A DNA stretch of 64,000 nucleotides, taken from assembly GCA_949128115.1 (NCBI GenBank), contig OX421966.1, forward strand, positions 29,777,042 to 29,841,041, in the 5' to 3' direction. The first letter of the stretch is position 1. Each line of letters starts with the position of its first letter. The position numbers were made by a program, and so were the translations under genes. This document shows positions 45,562-56,451 of this stretch, in pieces. The notes beneath the pieces were generated by a model that saw only the letters and a list, made by a program, of their open reading frames with translations, did not search any database and had not been told where the DNA came from. The stretch comes from Anaspis maculata (taxonomy: Eukaryota; Arthropoda; Insecta; Coleoptera; Scraptiidae).

Positions 45562-48500
45562 GAATTTGTTCCACTGACACTGGACAAGTGGAAAGGGGAT
45601 TGTATACATGATGTTGATTTTCGGTTGTTTTAAGCAGATGTCAGGTTTTCCTTTGGCGAGTTTAGTAATTTCATGCATGTCCGTCGATAGTGTTTTGGTC
45701 AGATGAAGTTTTCCAAGAGGCGTAAGCAACGACTGTAAGAGTAACAAGAATTCGAAAAGATGTTTGTTTTTCGCGTGTTTTGAAATTTCTTCCTCGACTT
45801 ATAGGGCTCTATTGTGAACGAAACGCATGTCAGTGGGTGGTGTCTGGTCAGTGAAGAGTTGTCGGAAAAAATTGATACACCATTATTTTGTTCATTGATA
45901 TGTATTTCTACTTTTGATCAAGGTAACTCCTAAAAATACTGGAAACATGATGAAGCTTTGAAAATGAAAGCGACGATATGTGTTATGAAAACCTGAACCT
46001 TAAGAAGGTACTGTCGTGGGAGACACCGTGTAGTGGAAGGAAAAGCAGAACCGTGTAGGTATTTGTAATATTGAGGAACCTTTCTAAATATTTGTAGGAG
46101 AAATTGAGATGGAATAAAAATAAGTGCAAAATTCCAAATTTGACAATTACGTTCAATAATTGTTCATCTGAATCAAGTCTAGGTTTGAAAACTCAATAAA
46201 TTCGGTTGAAAAAAGCAAGAGTTCAATACACAGCGGCTTGAAACTGCGAAAATGTCGAATTTGACAAATGTGTTTTGATTATCCATCTTGACTAAGTCTT
46301 TGTTCAAAATTTCAATATAATCTGTTGAAAAATACAAAAGTTCAATATGACAGCCTTGCGAATGTCAAAATGGCAGATTTGACAGATGCATCTCAATTAA
46401 TTGTCTACTTCAAGTGGGTAAAGGTTTGAAATATCAATCGGATAAGTTGAAAAAAACAAAAGTTCAATATGGCGCCCTCTTGAAACGTTAAGGATCAAAA
46501 TTTGACAGATGCATTTCCATTGTCAACTTCAAGTGGGTATAGGTTCAAAATCCCAATCAGATCGGTTGAAAATGCAAAAGTTCAATATGGCGGCCTCTGA
46601 AACGTCAAAAATCGAAATTTGACAGATGCATTTTGATCGCCAACCTCAAGTAGGTGTAGATCCAGAATCTCAATCAGATCGGTTGAAAAATGCAAAAGTT
46701 CAATATGGCAGTCTCTAATATTGTCAAAAATCGAAATTTGACAGATGCATGTTCATTGTCAACCTCAAGTAAATATAGGTTTGAAATCTCAATCAGATCG
46801 GTTAAAAAATGCAAAAGTTCAATATGGCGGCCTCTGAAACTTCAAAAATCAAAATTTGCCAGCTGCATTTCGATCGCCAACCTCCAAGTGGGTATAAGTC
46901 CAAAATCCCAATCAGATCGGTTGAAGAATGCAAATGTTCAATATGGCGGCCTGTTGAAACGTCAAAAATCAAAATTCCACAGATTCATTTTGATCGCCAT
47001 CCTCAAGTGGGTGTAGATTTAAGATCTCAATCAGATCGGTTGAACAATGCAAAAATTCAATATTGCGGCCTCTTGAAACGTCAAAAATCAAAATTTGACA
47101 GATTCGTTTTGATAATCTCAAGTGGCTATGGGTTCAAATTCTCAATCAGATCAGTTGAGAAATGTGAGAGTTCAATATGGCGGCCTTTTAAAACGTCAAA
47201 AACCAAAATTTGCCAGCTGCATTTCGATCGCCAACCTCCAAGTGGGTATAGGTCTAAAATCCCAATCAGATCGGTTGAAGAATGCAAAAGTTCAATATGG
47301 CGGCCTGTTGAAACGTCAAAAATCAAAATTTGAAAGATGCATTTCGATCGCCAACCTTCAAGTGGGTATAGGTCCAAAATCCCAATCAGATCGGCTGAAG
47401 AATGCAAAAGTTCAATATGGCGGCCTGTTGAAACGTCAAAAATCAAAATTAGAAAGATGCATTTTGATCGCCAACCTCAAGTGGGTGTAGATTTAGAATC
47501 TCAATCAGATCGGTTGAACAATGCAAAAATTCAATATGGCGGCCTCTTGAAACGTCAAAAATCAAAATTTGACAGATTCGTTTTGATCGCCAATCTCAAG
47601 TGGCTATGGGTTCAAATTCTCAATCAGATCAGTTGAACAATGCAAAAATTCAACATGGCGGCCTCTTGAAACGTCAAAAATCAAAATTTGACAGATACGT
47701 TTTGATAGCCAATCTCAAGTGGCTATGGGTCCAAAATCCCAATCAGATCGGTTGAAAAATGCAAAACTTCAATATGGCGGCCTGTTGAAACGTCAAAAAC
47801 CAAAATTTGACAGCTGCATATCGATCGCCAACCCCCAAGTGGGTAAAGGTTAAAATCCCAATCAGATCGCTTGAAAAATACAACAGTTCAATATGGCGGC
47901 CTGTTGAAACGTCAAAAATCAAAATTTGACAGATGCATTTTGATCGCAATCCTCAAGTAAGTGTAGATTTAAGATCTCAATCAGATCGGTTGAACAATGC
48001 AAAAATTCAATATGGCGGCCTCTTGAAACATCAAAAATCACAATTTGACAGATTTGTTTTGATCGCCAATCTCAAGTGGCTATGGGTTCAAATTCCCAAT
48101 CAGATCGGTTGAACAATGCAAAAATTCAATATGGCGGCCTCTTGGAACGTCAAAAACCAAAATTTGACAGCTGCATCTCGATCGCCAACCTCCAAGTGGG
48201 TATAGGTCCAAAATCCCAATCAAATCGGTTGAAGAATGCAAAAGTTCAATATGGCGGCCTGTTGAAACGTCAAAAACCAAAATTTGACAGATGCATCTTG
48301 GTTGTCCAACCCAAGTGGGTATAGGTTCTAGATCCCAATCGGATAGGTTGAAAAATGCAAGAATTCAATATGGCGGCTTTTCGAAACGTCAAAAATCGAA
48401 ATTTGACAGATGCATTCAGACAATCTTTTTCAAGTTGGCATAGGTTCAAAATCCCAATCGGATGTTGTGGTAATGATGATGATTGAAAAATGTCATGTAA

Positions 48501-49641
48501 CGATTTCCGCTTTCATCATTACATTTACTCGCGAAAACGTCCATAACTACGTCAGCATCATTCCAACGCATTTAAAAGCACTCGCGAAAAACAGGCCCAA
48601 ATGGTTCGCGAAAAATCGCCTTGATGGTGTACCGTCACTGCTGTGACATTACATTGACATTTGCAAATGCCACCACACAACTGCGACGCTCAATAATGCT
48701 GCCAATGTTTGTAGTGATATTTTGGAAAATTTGACAAGAAAAACTCCGAAACAAAGACGCACATCTAAACACGGACTCTTTTTGGAAGTGTGGCCAAAAG
48801 GTCCGATGGAATTATCATGGATTCCGTAGAAAACAAGTCGCGACAAGGAACCCCTGCAACCGACATGAAATTTCCTCTGGCGGACCGAAAAGGCCCCTTT
48901 TCTCGAAATGTGAAGCCGCTGAAAATTGCAAATAGATCGTGAGTACCCCCCTGATGTGTTTTGGCCCCAAATCAACATCAACTTATCTGTTTTTTTTGTG
49001 AAATTACCCCGTCAATGTCAGACACGGCCCGCGAAATCTAAGCGAAATGCCTTATTATTTGAAGGAGACCTTGTGTTTCTGGTGCCTGGCAAACGCCCAC
49101 GGGTCTCCTGGGCCGCTACGGTAACATTTCGCACCCTGACAGGGTCATTTTTTCCAAAAACATTGTTGAAATGCCCCGAGGTGTTGAGTTTTCCAAAATC
49201 CAGAGCGTCAATTTGACGTTTCTGTCACTTTGGCCGTGCCGTGTTCCAATTTCAACATTTTTCGGCTAAATTTCAAGAAAAGCCCCGCCAAATGGCCCGC
49301 AACGGACGAAACCGAGCCCCCGGAAACCCCCCGGTCGGCATTTCACACCAAATTTCTCGAAATTCTCCCCGAAAAGCCGAATTTTCGCCGCAAAAACGTG
49401 ACAAGATGTTTGGAATGGAATACTCGAAGCGGCGGTTCCCTGGAAAAAATTGGAATGAATTATGCATTTTCGAAAAATCCCCTCGAATTCGGCAGAAATT
49501 TCGGAAATTTCCCATCGTCAACTTGCACTGCGGTTCGTCGGCGAAAATTTTAAAAAAAATACCCCGCCAAAATCCGACGCCTGGTTTTCACAAACGGCTG
49601 TAGATAGCGTTAAGAGTTTCACACCGGTTACATTGGTGGGA
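45562..49641 (+). repeat. ~4.08-kb unit, copy 2 of a direct duplication
   Basis: Same order of parts as copy 1. It is about 230 bp longer, almost all from two extra satellite monomers. A 5' stem (ttccact...agtggaa) is kept although its loop has changed (gacatcggata in copy 1, gacactggaca in copy 2). Confidence 0.88.
46335..48450 (+). repeat. 120-bp satellite array 2, about 18 monomers
   Basis: Anchors fall at about 46344, 46465, 46585, 46703, 46822, 46940, 47059, 47176, 47296, 47416, 47534, 47651, 47770, 47889, 48007, 48126, 48246 and 48366. Three monomer types can be told apart by their tails (ggtccaaaatccc, ggttcaaattccc, tagatttaagatctc) and alternate in places in groups of two or three. 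Confidence 0.95.
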
Positions 49642-50957
49642 TGGTTATGTGATAATCCCGACATAGACATGTTGAAATCAACTCCTTTGGCAGGGCTTGT
49701 CAATGTGAACGTTTTTGTGCCTTTTTTAGGAACTTCAAGTTTATTTTGGTATTTATATCTACCCACTATGTAGTTGAAGTTTTTCTGCAATGACCCGCCG
49801 GGCGTTCACGTGGCACACTGAGACAAAAAAAAAGTCGGTGGCCAACCGCTCATCACTTGGCGCTGCTGGAAAAACCTTGAATTCAGCACTTGACAGACAT
49901 TCCTAGCAGTAATGGTGTTTGGTCCATGGTCGTAGCGTAGCAATGCCTTTGTTACCACTACCGATGCTTTTATGAAACTTGAAATGGTAAGACCTTCTAC
50001 CGCTGTGAAGGTAGATTAGGGGTGGGTCCTGAGGAGAGTGGCAGATAAAATACTATTTCCTTGAGATTGAGGTTCTGCATCCCCCTGAGATTTGTTGAGT
50101 CACAGTTTGATGTGCTTGTATACACCAAGTTGTCTTCCAGGATATTCGCTCAACCTGATAGGTGTTTCTCCTTCAACTTTCCAATCAGATCCACCTTCCT
50201 TAAGGAACGCTACGATCAAAATCATTATTTACGTCGGTGGATACACAGACTTTTCCGTTTTCCTGGGGTCGCATTTACTTTCAGAGATGTAAAATAAGAA
50301 AACCATGTTCGAATTCTCAAAAACGCAGAGATGAAATATTAGAAGCGTAGCAGGAGCGGTTTAAATAAAACGCTGCGGCATGAAAATTAAAAGGGAAACG
50401 AAAATCTTAGCCCGAAAGGGGCATCCATCAGCCCTGGATCAACAGATAACTCTGAACTTTATTGCCAACCTGTTTAAGCCCTTGGGATTATAAAATACCC
50501 ACCCGATTGCAGGGCGTGTCGTTTAGTTCAGCGAAGAAGATAACTTATATTAGAAATGCTAAAATGTAAAGTAGTGCTGCAGGAATCAGGAAGTTCTCGG
50601 TATTACATTGCTGCAAAGTGAGCACTGAGGTGAGCACGAGAAGACAGGAGCTGGCAATTTCACTCTCCACTTACTACGTAACTCGTGATACTGCTAATAT
50701 TTCAGTCAGCAGCGGCCAGACTTGATGCGCGACTCGAGTTACTAACTTACATTACCAAGTTTTTAATCTTCAAAGGGTTTCGCTTTGCGTGTCACTGTAA
50801 CCGCACGAGATTTATCGGAGCGCGGCTACATCGGAAGAAACCGTTCCAAGCCTCGAACTCCTCAGATACAGCGAGGGCATACATATAAACCTTATGTACC
50901 TTAATGTATGACAACAATAATCTCTCTTCTCTCATCTTCCCTTTTAAAGTTTTCGAC
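49642..50957. other. no gene recognised (tty intron 3)
   Basis: No palindrome or repeat noticed. Short frames only (largest about 78 codons, 50061-50297) without known motif. Confidence 0.4.
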
Positions 50958-52191
50958 TATAATCAATTTCACGGCTTTCTGCATTAGAGCAAGCTATGGA
51001 AAAATTGTGTTGTGTTGGTACGAATGACACGATGACAAGGAGATGCCAGCCAGTTGTCTACACGTGCAATTTTCAATTGACACCTTGTCACCGTGTCGAG
51101 GTATCATGTACGATTGCGGCCAAAATAAAGTGGACGATAATGTCAACGAGTTGGCTTGCTGTCATGCGACATTCAGGCCAGAATCCTGAGAAATCTGTCA
51201 ACTGTCGTCCACTTTAAAAAGTCCGCAACGGTACGTGAAAGTGAAAGTTTTTGAACACACGCCAGGAATCGTGAGCTTCTTTGGAGTGCTTTGCAGTGTG
51301 GACGATAAAGGACATTGTCTTTACTGGTTGGTGAGTCTCCGCCAAGGTTGTTGTTGAATCCTGAGAAATCTGTCAACTGTCGTCCACTTTAAAAAGTCCG
51401 CAACGGTACGTGAAAGTGAAAGTTTTTGAACACACGCCAGGAATCGTGAGCTTATTTGGAGTGCTTTGCAGTGTGGACGATAAAGGACATTGTCTTTACT
51501 GGTTGGTGAGTCTCCGCCAAGGTTGTTGGGTTTTTGGCGGCCACTAATGAATGATGTCGAAGATCGGTAGGATACTACTCGAATGAAAAGGCCCACCGGC
51601 CAAAAGGCTACATCTTCTGATGCACATCACTGGAGTAATGAGCACTAGGTACCTACTCTAGCTCTACCTATTATACCTACTGCAACAGCAAGCAAGGTAT
51701 GAAGACACATGCTGGCAGACAACACAGTGTACCTACCTACTCACGCCCAATTTGTCTCGTGTCCCTACAGTTCAACTCCATGAATTATATTCCTACTATC
51801 CATATTGTCCATCTAAAGAATACGTTTCCTCTTGAGCAGTGGGTTTTTCCTTTTTACATTCCATTTCTTCACGGCATCATGGACTTACGGCATAATTTTC
51901 TCAGTGGCCAGCAAAAACCTAATAGCCTAGGCCAAGACTCACCAACCAGTGAAGACAATGTCCCTTATCGTCCACACTGCAAGTCACTCAAAGGAAACTA
52001 ACAGTTCCTCGCATATTTTCGAAAATTTTCACTTTTGCGTACATGACTCCCCGAGACAGTGACAATGTCACTTTGAAAATTGCACATGAAGACAGCTAGC
52101 TGCCAGCAAGTCGTCAACGTGTCATTCGTACCAACGCAACCCATTTTTCCCACAGCTTGCTCTAATGCAGAAAGCCGTGAAATTGATTATA
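50958..52191. mobile_element. 1.23-kb element, family F2 copy 2
   Basis: Terminal repeats TATAATCAATTTCACGGC... and complement match the ends of 8177-9155, and the first and last ~75 bp pair. The middle differs from copy 1: it contains a 175-bp tandem duplication and sequence shared with 16780-16920. It ends about 200 bp before tty exon 4. Confidence 0.85.
51182..51528. repeat. tandem duplication, period 175 bp
   Basis: The segments beginning at 51182 and 51357 (aatcctgagaaatctgtcaa) are practically identical through ccgccaaggttgttg; I saw a single substitution (gcttctttgg against gcttatttgg). This is recent. Confidence 0.93.
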
Positions 52192-52393
52192 GTTGCATTA
52201 GTTTCTAGTCCCGAGCTTTTCGTGTGAAATTCTGGGCGTAGCATTACGGCAAATTGCTTCCCGCACGAATCGCCCCGAACTGCACCATAATAAATAACGG
52301 CATAAAATTTATAAGCCCCTTTCCGCTCAAATTGTTACGACGTCGGCCCGTAAAAATGTATACGACTCTGACCGTTTTCCTTTCGTTTTGCAG

Positions 52394-52774
52394 GTACTAC
52401 ACGAATTGCGAACGCGCCAGGGCCAACCCTTTTACGCAGAGGCTGCGCGAGGCCAAGACCACCATCGAGAACATGCGGTCGAACCTGAACGCCCTCAGAC
52501 AGCCCGCCATGTATCTGTTTCCCAGGAAAGCGCTGGACGCGAAATTCAGCTCGCTGAAGAACGAAGTCAATTCCGCCGACACTCTGATGACCACGCTGAC
52601 CACCGCCGTGGATTGCAGGACGATACACGCCCACTATCTGCGCGGCATGAGAGGCCTGTGCAACGTGGGGCTGCTGGGGCTCACGCTAATGCTGGTGTCT
52701 TCGGTGCTGGCCGGGCTGCTGCTGACCGCACTGGTGTGGGTCGACTCTCACACGTGGATTTACATCAGGAAAAG
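52394..52774 (+). CDS. tty: tweety exon 4 (residues 299-426; second extracellular loop and helix 5)
   Basis: The acceptor cgttttgcag|G completes Arg299, and the frame reads YYTNCERARANPFTQRLREA. NPFTQRLRE is a typical tweety segment. A predicted helical extracellular region (about 315-370) carries Cys304, Cys373 and Cys388, likely partners in conserved disulfides. Helix 5 is about 390-415 and ends in VWVDSHTWIYIRKR, the signature that begins the cytoplasmic tail. The donor is GGAAAAG|gttggt, phase 2, splitting Arg426. All three downstream alternative 3' exons begin with the nucleotide needed to complete Arg (AG+A or AG+G). A MITE-like element (50958-52191) ends about 200 bp before this exon. 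Confidence 0.93.
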
Positions 52775-52821
52775 GTTGGTTGAAATCCCCTCATCCAGTA
52801 TGCTATGTTGCTCAACATTAC

Positions 52822-53153
52822 AGCAAGGTTTTCCTGTCCTCATTTGAGTCAATTCACATGTCCAGTTTCTGTTTACAAAGGTATTTGTTTTCCGGCTGAG
52901 AGCCGTTGCTTTCCGCGGAACGAAGCGTTTGAAATAACTGAGAAATGACACTCCATCATAATTTATGACCAGAACGTCACTCGTAGAATTGATGGAGTAG
53001 TTGGTATTACCGTCATTTTACAGAAGCAAGCAAGCTTTCGGGAAGCAACGGCCCTCAGCTCAACCGGGAAACAAACACCTTTGTACACAGAAATTTAACC
53101 AGAACATTGTAAAATGGTAACTTTTCAAATGAGGACAGGAAAACGTCGCTAGC
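52822..53153. mobile_element. foldback element, family F4 copy 1, before tty exon A
   Basis: The arms contain ttttcctgtcctcatttga against tcaaatgaggacaggaaaa, and tgttttccggctgagagccgttgctttc against its counterpart (gggaagcaacggccctcagc...). A second member is at 58135-58523. It starts 48 bp after exon 4 and ends about 160 bp before the acceptor of alternative exon A. Confidence 0.82.
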
Positions 53154-53314
53154 TCCCGGTCTAAAGCGTCTGTCCGTAAATTCAGAAATTTCGATAATTT
53201 TTGTGCTAAGCGGAGCTGGAGAATAATTTTAAACTGAGGGGACGTGAAATACGTGAAAATGGAAACACTGAGTTTCTTGGAAGTAATTATTGATTGTTCC
53301 TTTTTGTTTTGCAG

Positions 53315-53525
53315 AAAAGACTACCATCAAGTGAACGAAAACGATCCGTACCTGCCGCCGCCCCAAGCCAGCCAAGCGATCGCCGCCAGGACGCTGCAAC
53401 GGAGCCAAGGGTCGTCTTACCCCCCTGACACTCCTCCACCCAGCTACACATCTGCCTTGATGCATAACCGGCCGCATGCCTCGGCTCCACTTGTCCCGCA
53501 TGAAGCCCAGTTATTACTGTACTAG
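53315..53525 (+). CDS. tty: tweety alternative 3' exon A (PPxY tail, residues 427-495)
   Basis: The acceptor tttttgttttgcag|A completes Arg426. The frame gives KDYHQVNENDPYLPPP, then an Ala/Gln-rich ARTLQRSQGSS segment, then a proline-rich PPDTPPPSYTS, and stops at TAG after EAQLLLY. KDYxQV and AARTL fit what I recall of the proximal tail of insect tweety. PPSY (residues 467-470) is a PY motif of the kind bound by NEDD4-type ubiquitin ligases, which are known regulators of TTYH proteins. A weak phase-2 donor inside the exon (CAAGG|gtcgtc at 53411) could shorten it and join 57896 in frame, as the continuous fly tail would suggest, but the site is poor. No clear AATAAA was seen directly downstream. 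Confidence 0.82.
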
Positions 53526-53949
53526 ACGCATTTTTATTTTATTATTTACAATTTCGTAATTATTATTATAATTTGATGATTTCTACTAATTTCGTAGAAT
53601 TTTAATCAAATCTTGCCTAGCTCCGGGAAGAGTGATTGCAGACAAAACTGGCTGACCAAAAACAGTAGTCGTTCGCTAGATGTAAAATTGCACAGTAATT
53701 ATAATTATTCAAGTGATTTATTGCTAGCTTTTACATAGAAAGAGTACAGTACTGACGTCAGCCTACCTAAATTAGCAATATATTTGATCACATAATAGAA
53801 ACAGCAGAATATAAAGCTGGTCCATCCTTCCATGATGGCTATTCAATACAAACTATCAAAACATGCAAAATGTTCATCATCATGGCCTACTCAGTGCATG
53901 ATGAATGCAAATATTAAATAATAATTTCATTTATCACAACTGTCAACTA
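53526..53949. other. 3' flank of exon A; no other feature recognised
   Basis: AT-rich, possibly 3' UTR of the exon A transcript (tttattttattatttac, taattattattataa). No canonical AATAAA was noticed. Confidence 0.4.
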
Positions 53950-54972
53950 CCCGTCCAGCTGAACTGTGATTTGGGTGATCTCTGGTCAGATTTTCTGGTT
54001 TAGCATTGTAGGCTTGCCACCTTCTTACCTGATGTGAAACTGGCTCGTCCAAAAGTTGTTGCCTGTCAAACTGACATTAAAATGTTGAAATCTGAAAAAT
54101 TGACTGTCATGCGTGGAAATGCGACTCGGCGGGCCGCAGTGACGTGTTACCGCCATTTGAGACACCAAAACCGCACGGCCTTCCTCCAAATTTCACGGAA
54201 TTCGGGATTCATCTGGACGACCAGGCGGCTCCAGCCCAAGCTTGTCTGGATTCGCCTTGACGGCCAGGCAGCTCCAACACAGACTTGCCTTGCGCGGAGC
54301 CCCACCCAATATAAGGGCAAGTGGTGAATTTAAATTTAATGTGATTACATCAATTTCGGTCCAATGCAACTCTGAACGGCTGGATTTTACGAAATTGCGA
54401 TTATTGAACTTTTTACAAGTAAATCCTGCTGCGAGGGCAGATCCTTGGTAGACCAGACCACCTGCGCGTTCGTTATTTTGCGAGTGGTTCTTCAGGACTT
54501 GGCGTGTCTTTAGGGCTGGCGCAGGGCAAAGGGTCGGTGCTTAAATTGCGACCTTTTTTTTTTGCGGAGCGACGGCATCGCATTTTTTGAATGAAAGTTT
54601 TCAAAAGTCGAACTTGCTTCAAGACCTTTGATTCTTTTTTCTAAACTGTTGAATATCACAGGCTACTTTGATTTCTTTGTTTCTTGACGAAAATCTGAGC
54701 AGGTCGGAAAATTACGCCGTATACTAATAAAATGAAAAAAAGTGTAAGACATCACGCCCCGCAAGAACTTTACGTCGTCTGTAGCGGGAATATGCGAAAA
54801 TGCTTTTTAATAATGGCCTGAACGACATCGTGAATTATCGTGCCGAATATCGCCAGTGCAACCAACTGCCAAGTTTAGGAGATTTGCCCCTTTTCTCCAG
54901 TTCAGATTGGGAAACATGAAAACAAAACCTCGCAAGTCGCTCACCACAGCAATTTAGCTGGACGTACTTTAT
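53950..54972. repeat. dispersed ~1-kb repeat, copy 2 (family R1)
   Basis: Direct counterpart of 659-1690. The ends CCGTCCAGCTGAACTGTG and caatttagctggacgtac are imperfect inverted repeats, supporting a non-autonomous DNA transposon. Confidence 0.65.
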
Positions 54973-55915
54973 GCAGATAGTGGCTTTCAAATCGACTATA
55001 ATCATGTCAAGGGTCATTCCGTAATAATTCTAAAAATGGTAAAGACCGCTGTGCGAAGATTTTGGAAGGATGGACCTGCATTTTTAATCGCACGACATTA
55101 GTTTCTGAAACTATTAGATAAAATCAATTTAAATTAAGAAAAAACCTCAAGTTTTACCAGTTCAAGTTTGAATCGAGAATTACCGGCATCATTTACTCAT
55201 CGAATAGCTACGCGGTTTTGTAAATGCCGACAATAATAATTGGAATTATTGTTAGGTAATCAATGGAATCGATACCTTTCCTTTTACTTTTTTTTCACAT
55301 TGTTGATGTTGTGGAAAAATGAGCACCATTAAAAATGAACCAAAGAGGCTTTTTGCTACATTATATTTTTGTACAAAGTGGCGTAAAAGTTTCAGAGGCT
55401 TGTTGGCTTGTTGCCAGCTGAACTTTAAATTTGATTTTGCTAGATTAGATTCAGTCTAGAAGTTCAAACATTTCACCAATGGAAGCATTTATTGCATTAT
55501 TGCTCGAAGAAATCGCGGAATAATTAAGAAATTTCACTCAAGTTATCAAATAGTTTACATTAACAACCAGTTTTCTGAAACCTTGCTCCAAATAAAGCGT
55601 TTTTCTATAAGAAATAGAACTACATAGTTGCTGCTTACCTTGTATGAAAGTACTGTTTATGAAACAGTGTGGTATGAAAAAGTACATTCGGATAATGGTA
55701 GTGCATGCATCGCCGTTTAACCGTGCATATAAAAATCACATTTTAGTCAAGTTTCTGGCCAAGTTCTGGTTCTATCTAATCAATAGCGTGGATAATATTG
55801 TCCATCGAGCCTTTGATAATCTTCAGTTTACCAGGTACCACCCTCCATTGCAGAAATATTTGCTATGAGTGTGTCAGCAAGAAGTACCTACTTGCCTATG
55901 CCACGTGGAGGGTGG
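54973..55915. other. no gene recognised (intron before exon B)
   Basis: Very AT-rich sequence with no palindromes noticed. The open frame 55644-55868 has no known motif. Confidence 0.4.
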
Positions 55916-56131
55916 TCAGAATGTTCGTATGCAGAAGTAGGAAGGCTTACATTTTCACTGTTCCCGTCTACTAGAGGCAGGTAATGGGTCAACAGGACAA
56001 ACTAGGCACTATAGAAGAGACGACTATGAGAAAAGCCGGAAATGTTGCTGAATATGAGAAGCTTTTAATATGTCAGACCCGTAAGCCTGGTATGAAAGTG
56101 TGTTCTATGCACTTTACCGAGGACGATTAAT
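55916..56131 (+). pseudogene. degenerate THAP-domain fragment
   Basis: One frame reads LTFSLFPSTRGR, a stop, then WVN (55950-55999), resembling the 'FHRFP...W' part of a THAP zinc-binding domain. After a frame change comes YEKLLICQTRKPGMKVCSMH with FTEDD (56061-56129), resembling the closing VCSxHFxxDDF. The in-frame stop, the frame change and the absence of a clear first C-x-C pair make it non-functional. THAP domains occur in P-element-type transposases and in host genes; which one is unknown. Confidence 0.4.
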
Positions 56132-56345
56132 TAGAGAAAATTATTATTCATCAACAGGGTTCTTGCTCACGGTAAAATTTAAGCAAAACTCCGCTTCCAC
56201 TATTTTCAAGCTTCACCATGCATTTAGCACCTGAACGCGAGTATTCAATGTTCATATGTGCACTAGCGGCGTTGTATGTTTGCATTTTACATGCCTTCGT
56301 CGGTAATGTTACACGCCAACTGAAACAAAAGAAACACCAAAAACT

Positions 56346-56451
56346 TGAAACTCCATTCAATGAAAGTTGGTTGAAAAAGCATGGTTTCCTTAAAAATTTG
56401 AAACTCCATACAATGAAAGTTGGTTGAAAAAGCATGGTTTCCTTAAAAATT
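56346..56451. repeat. 53-bp tandem duplication
   Basis: Two adjacent copies of gaaactccatncaatgaaag with ttggttgaaaaagcatggtt and tccttaaaaattt; one mismatch noticed. Confidence 0.9.

Noticed and set aside
46809..47490. Long open frames through the 120-bp arrays (40-residue repeat peptides)
   Set aside because: The monomer length is a multiple of three, so any stop-free monomer frame stays open; frames are open on both strands and in more than one phase, and end where monomers are irregular.
42430..48450. Resemblance of the 120-bp arrays to a CRISPR or repeat-spacer array
   Set aside because: Monomers are conserved along their whole length with no unique spacers, and the context is an animal genome.
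41651..49641. Helitron interpretation of the ~4-kb units (a CTAG follows a small hairpin at the end of copy 1)
   Set aside because: The CTAG is not present after copy 2, the hairpin is only four pairs, and no TC start or rolling-circle helicase was seen.
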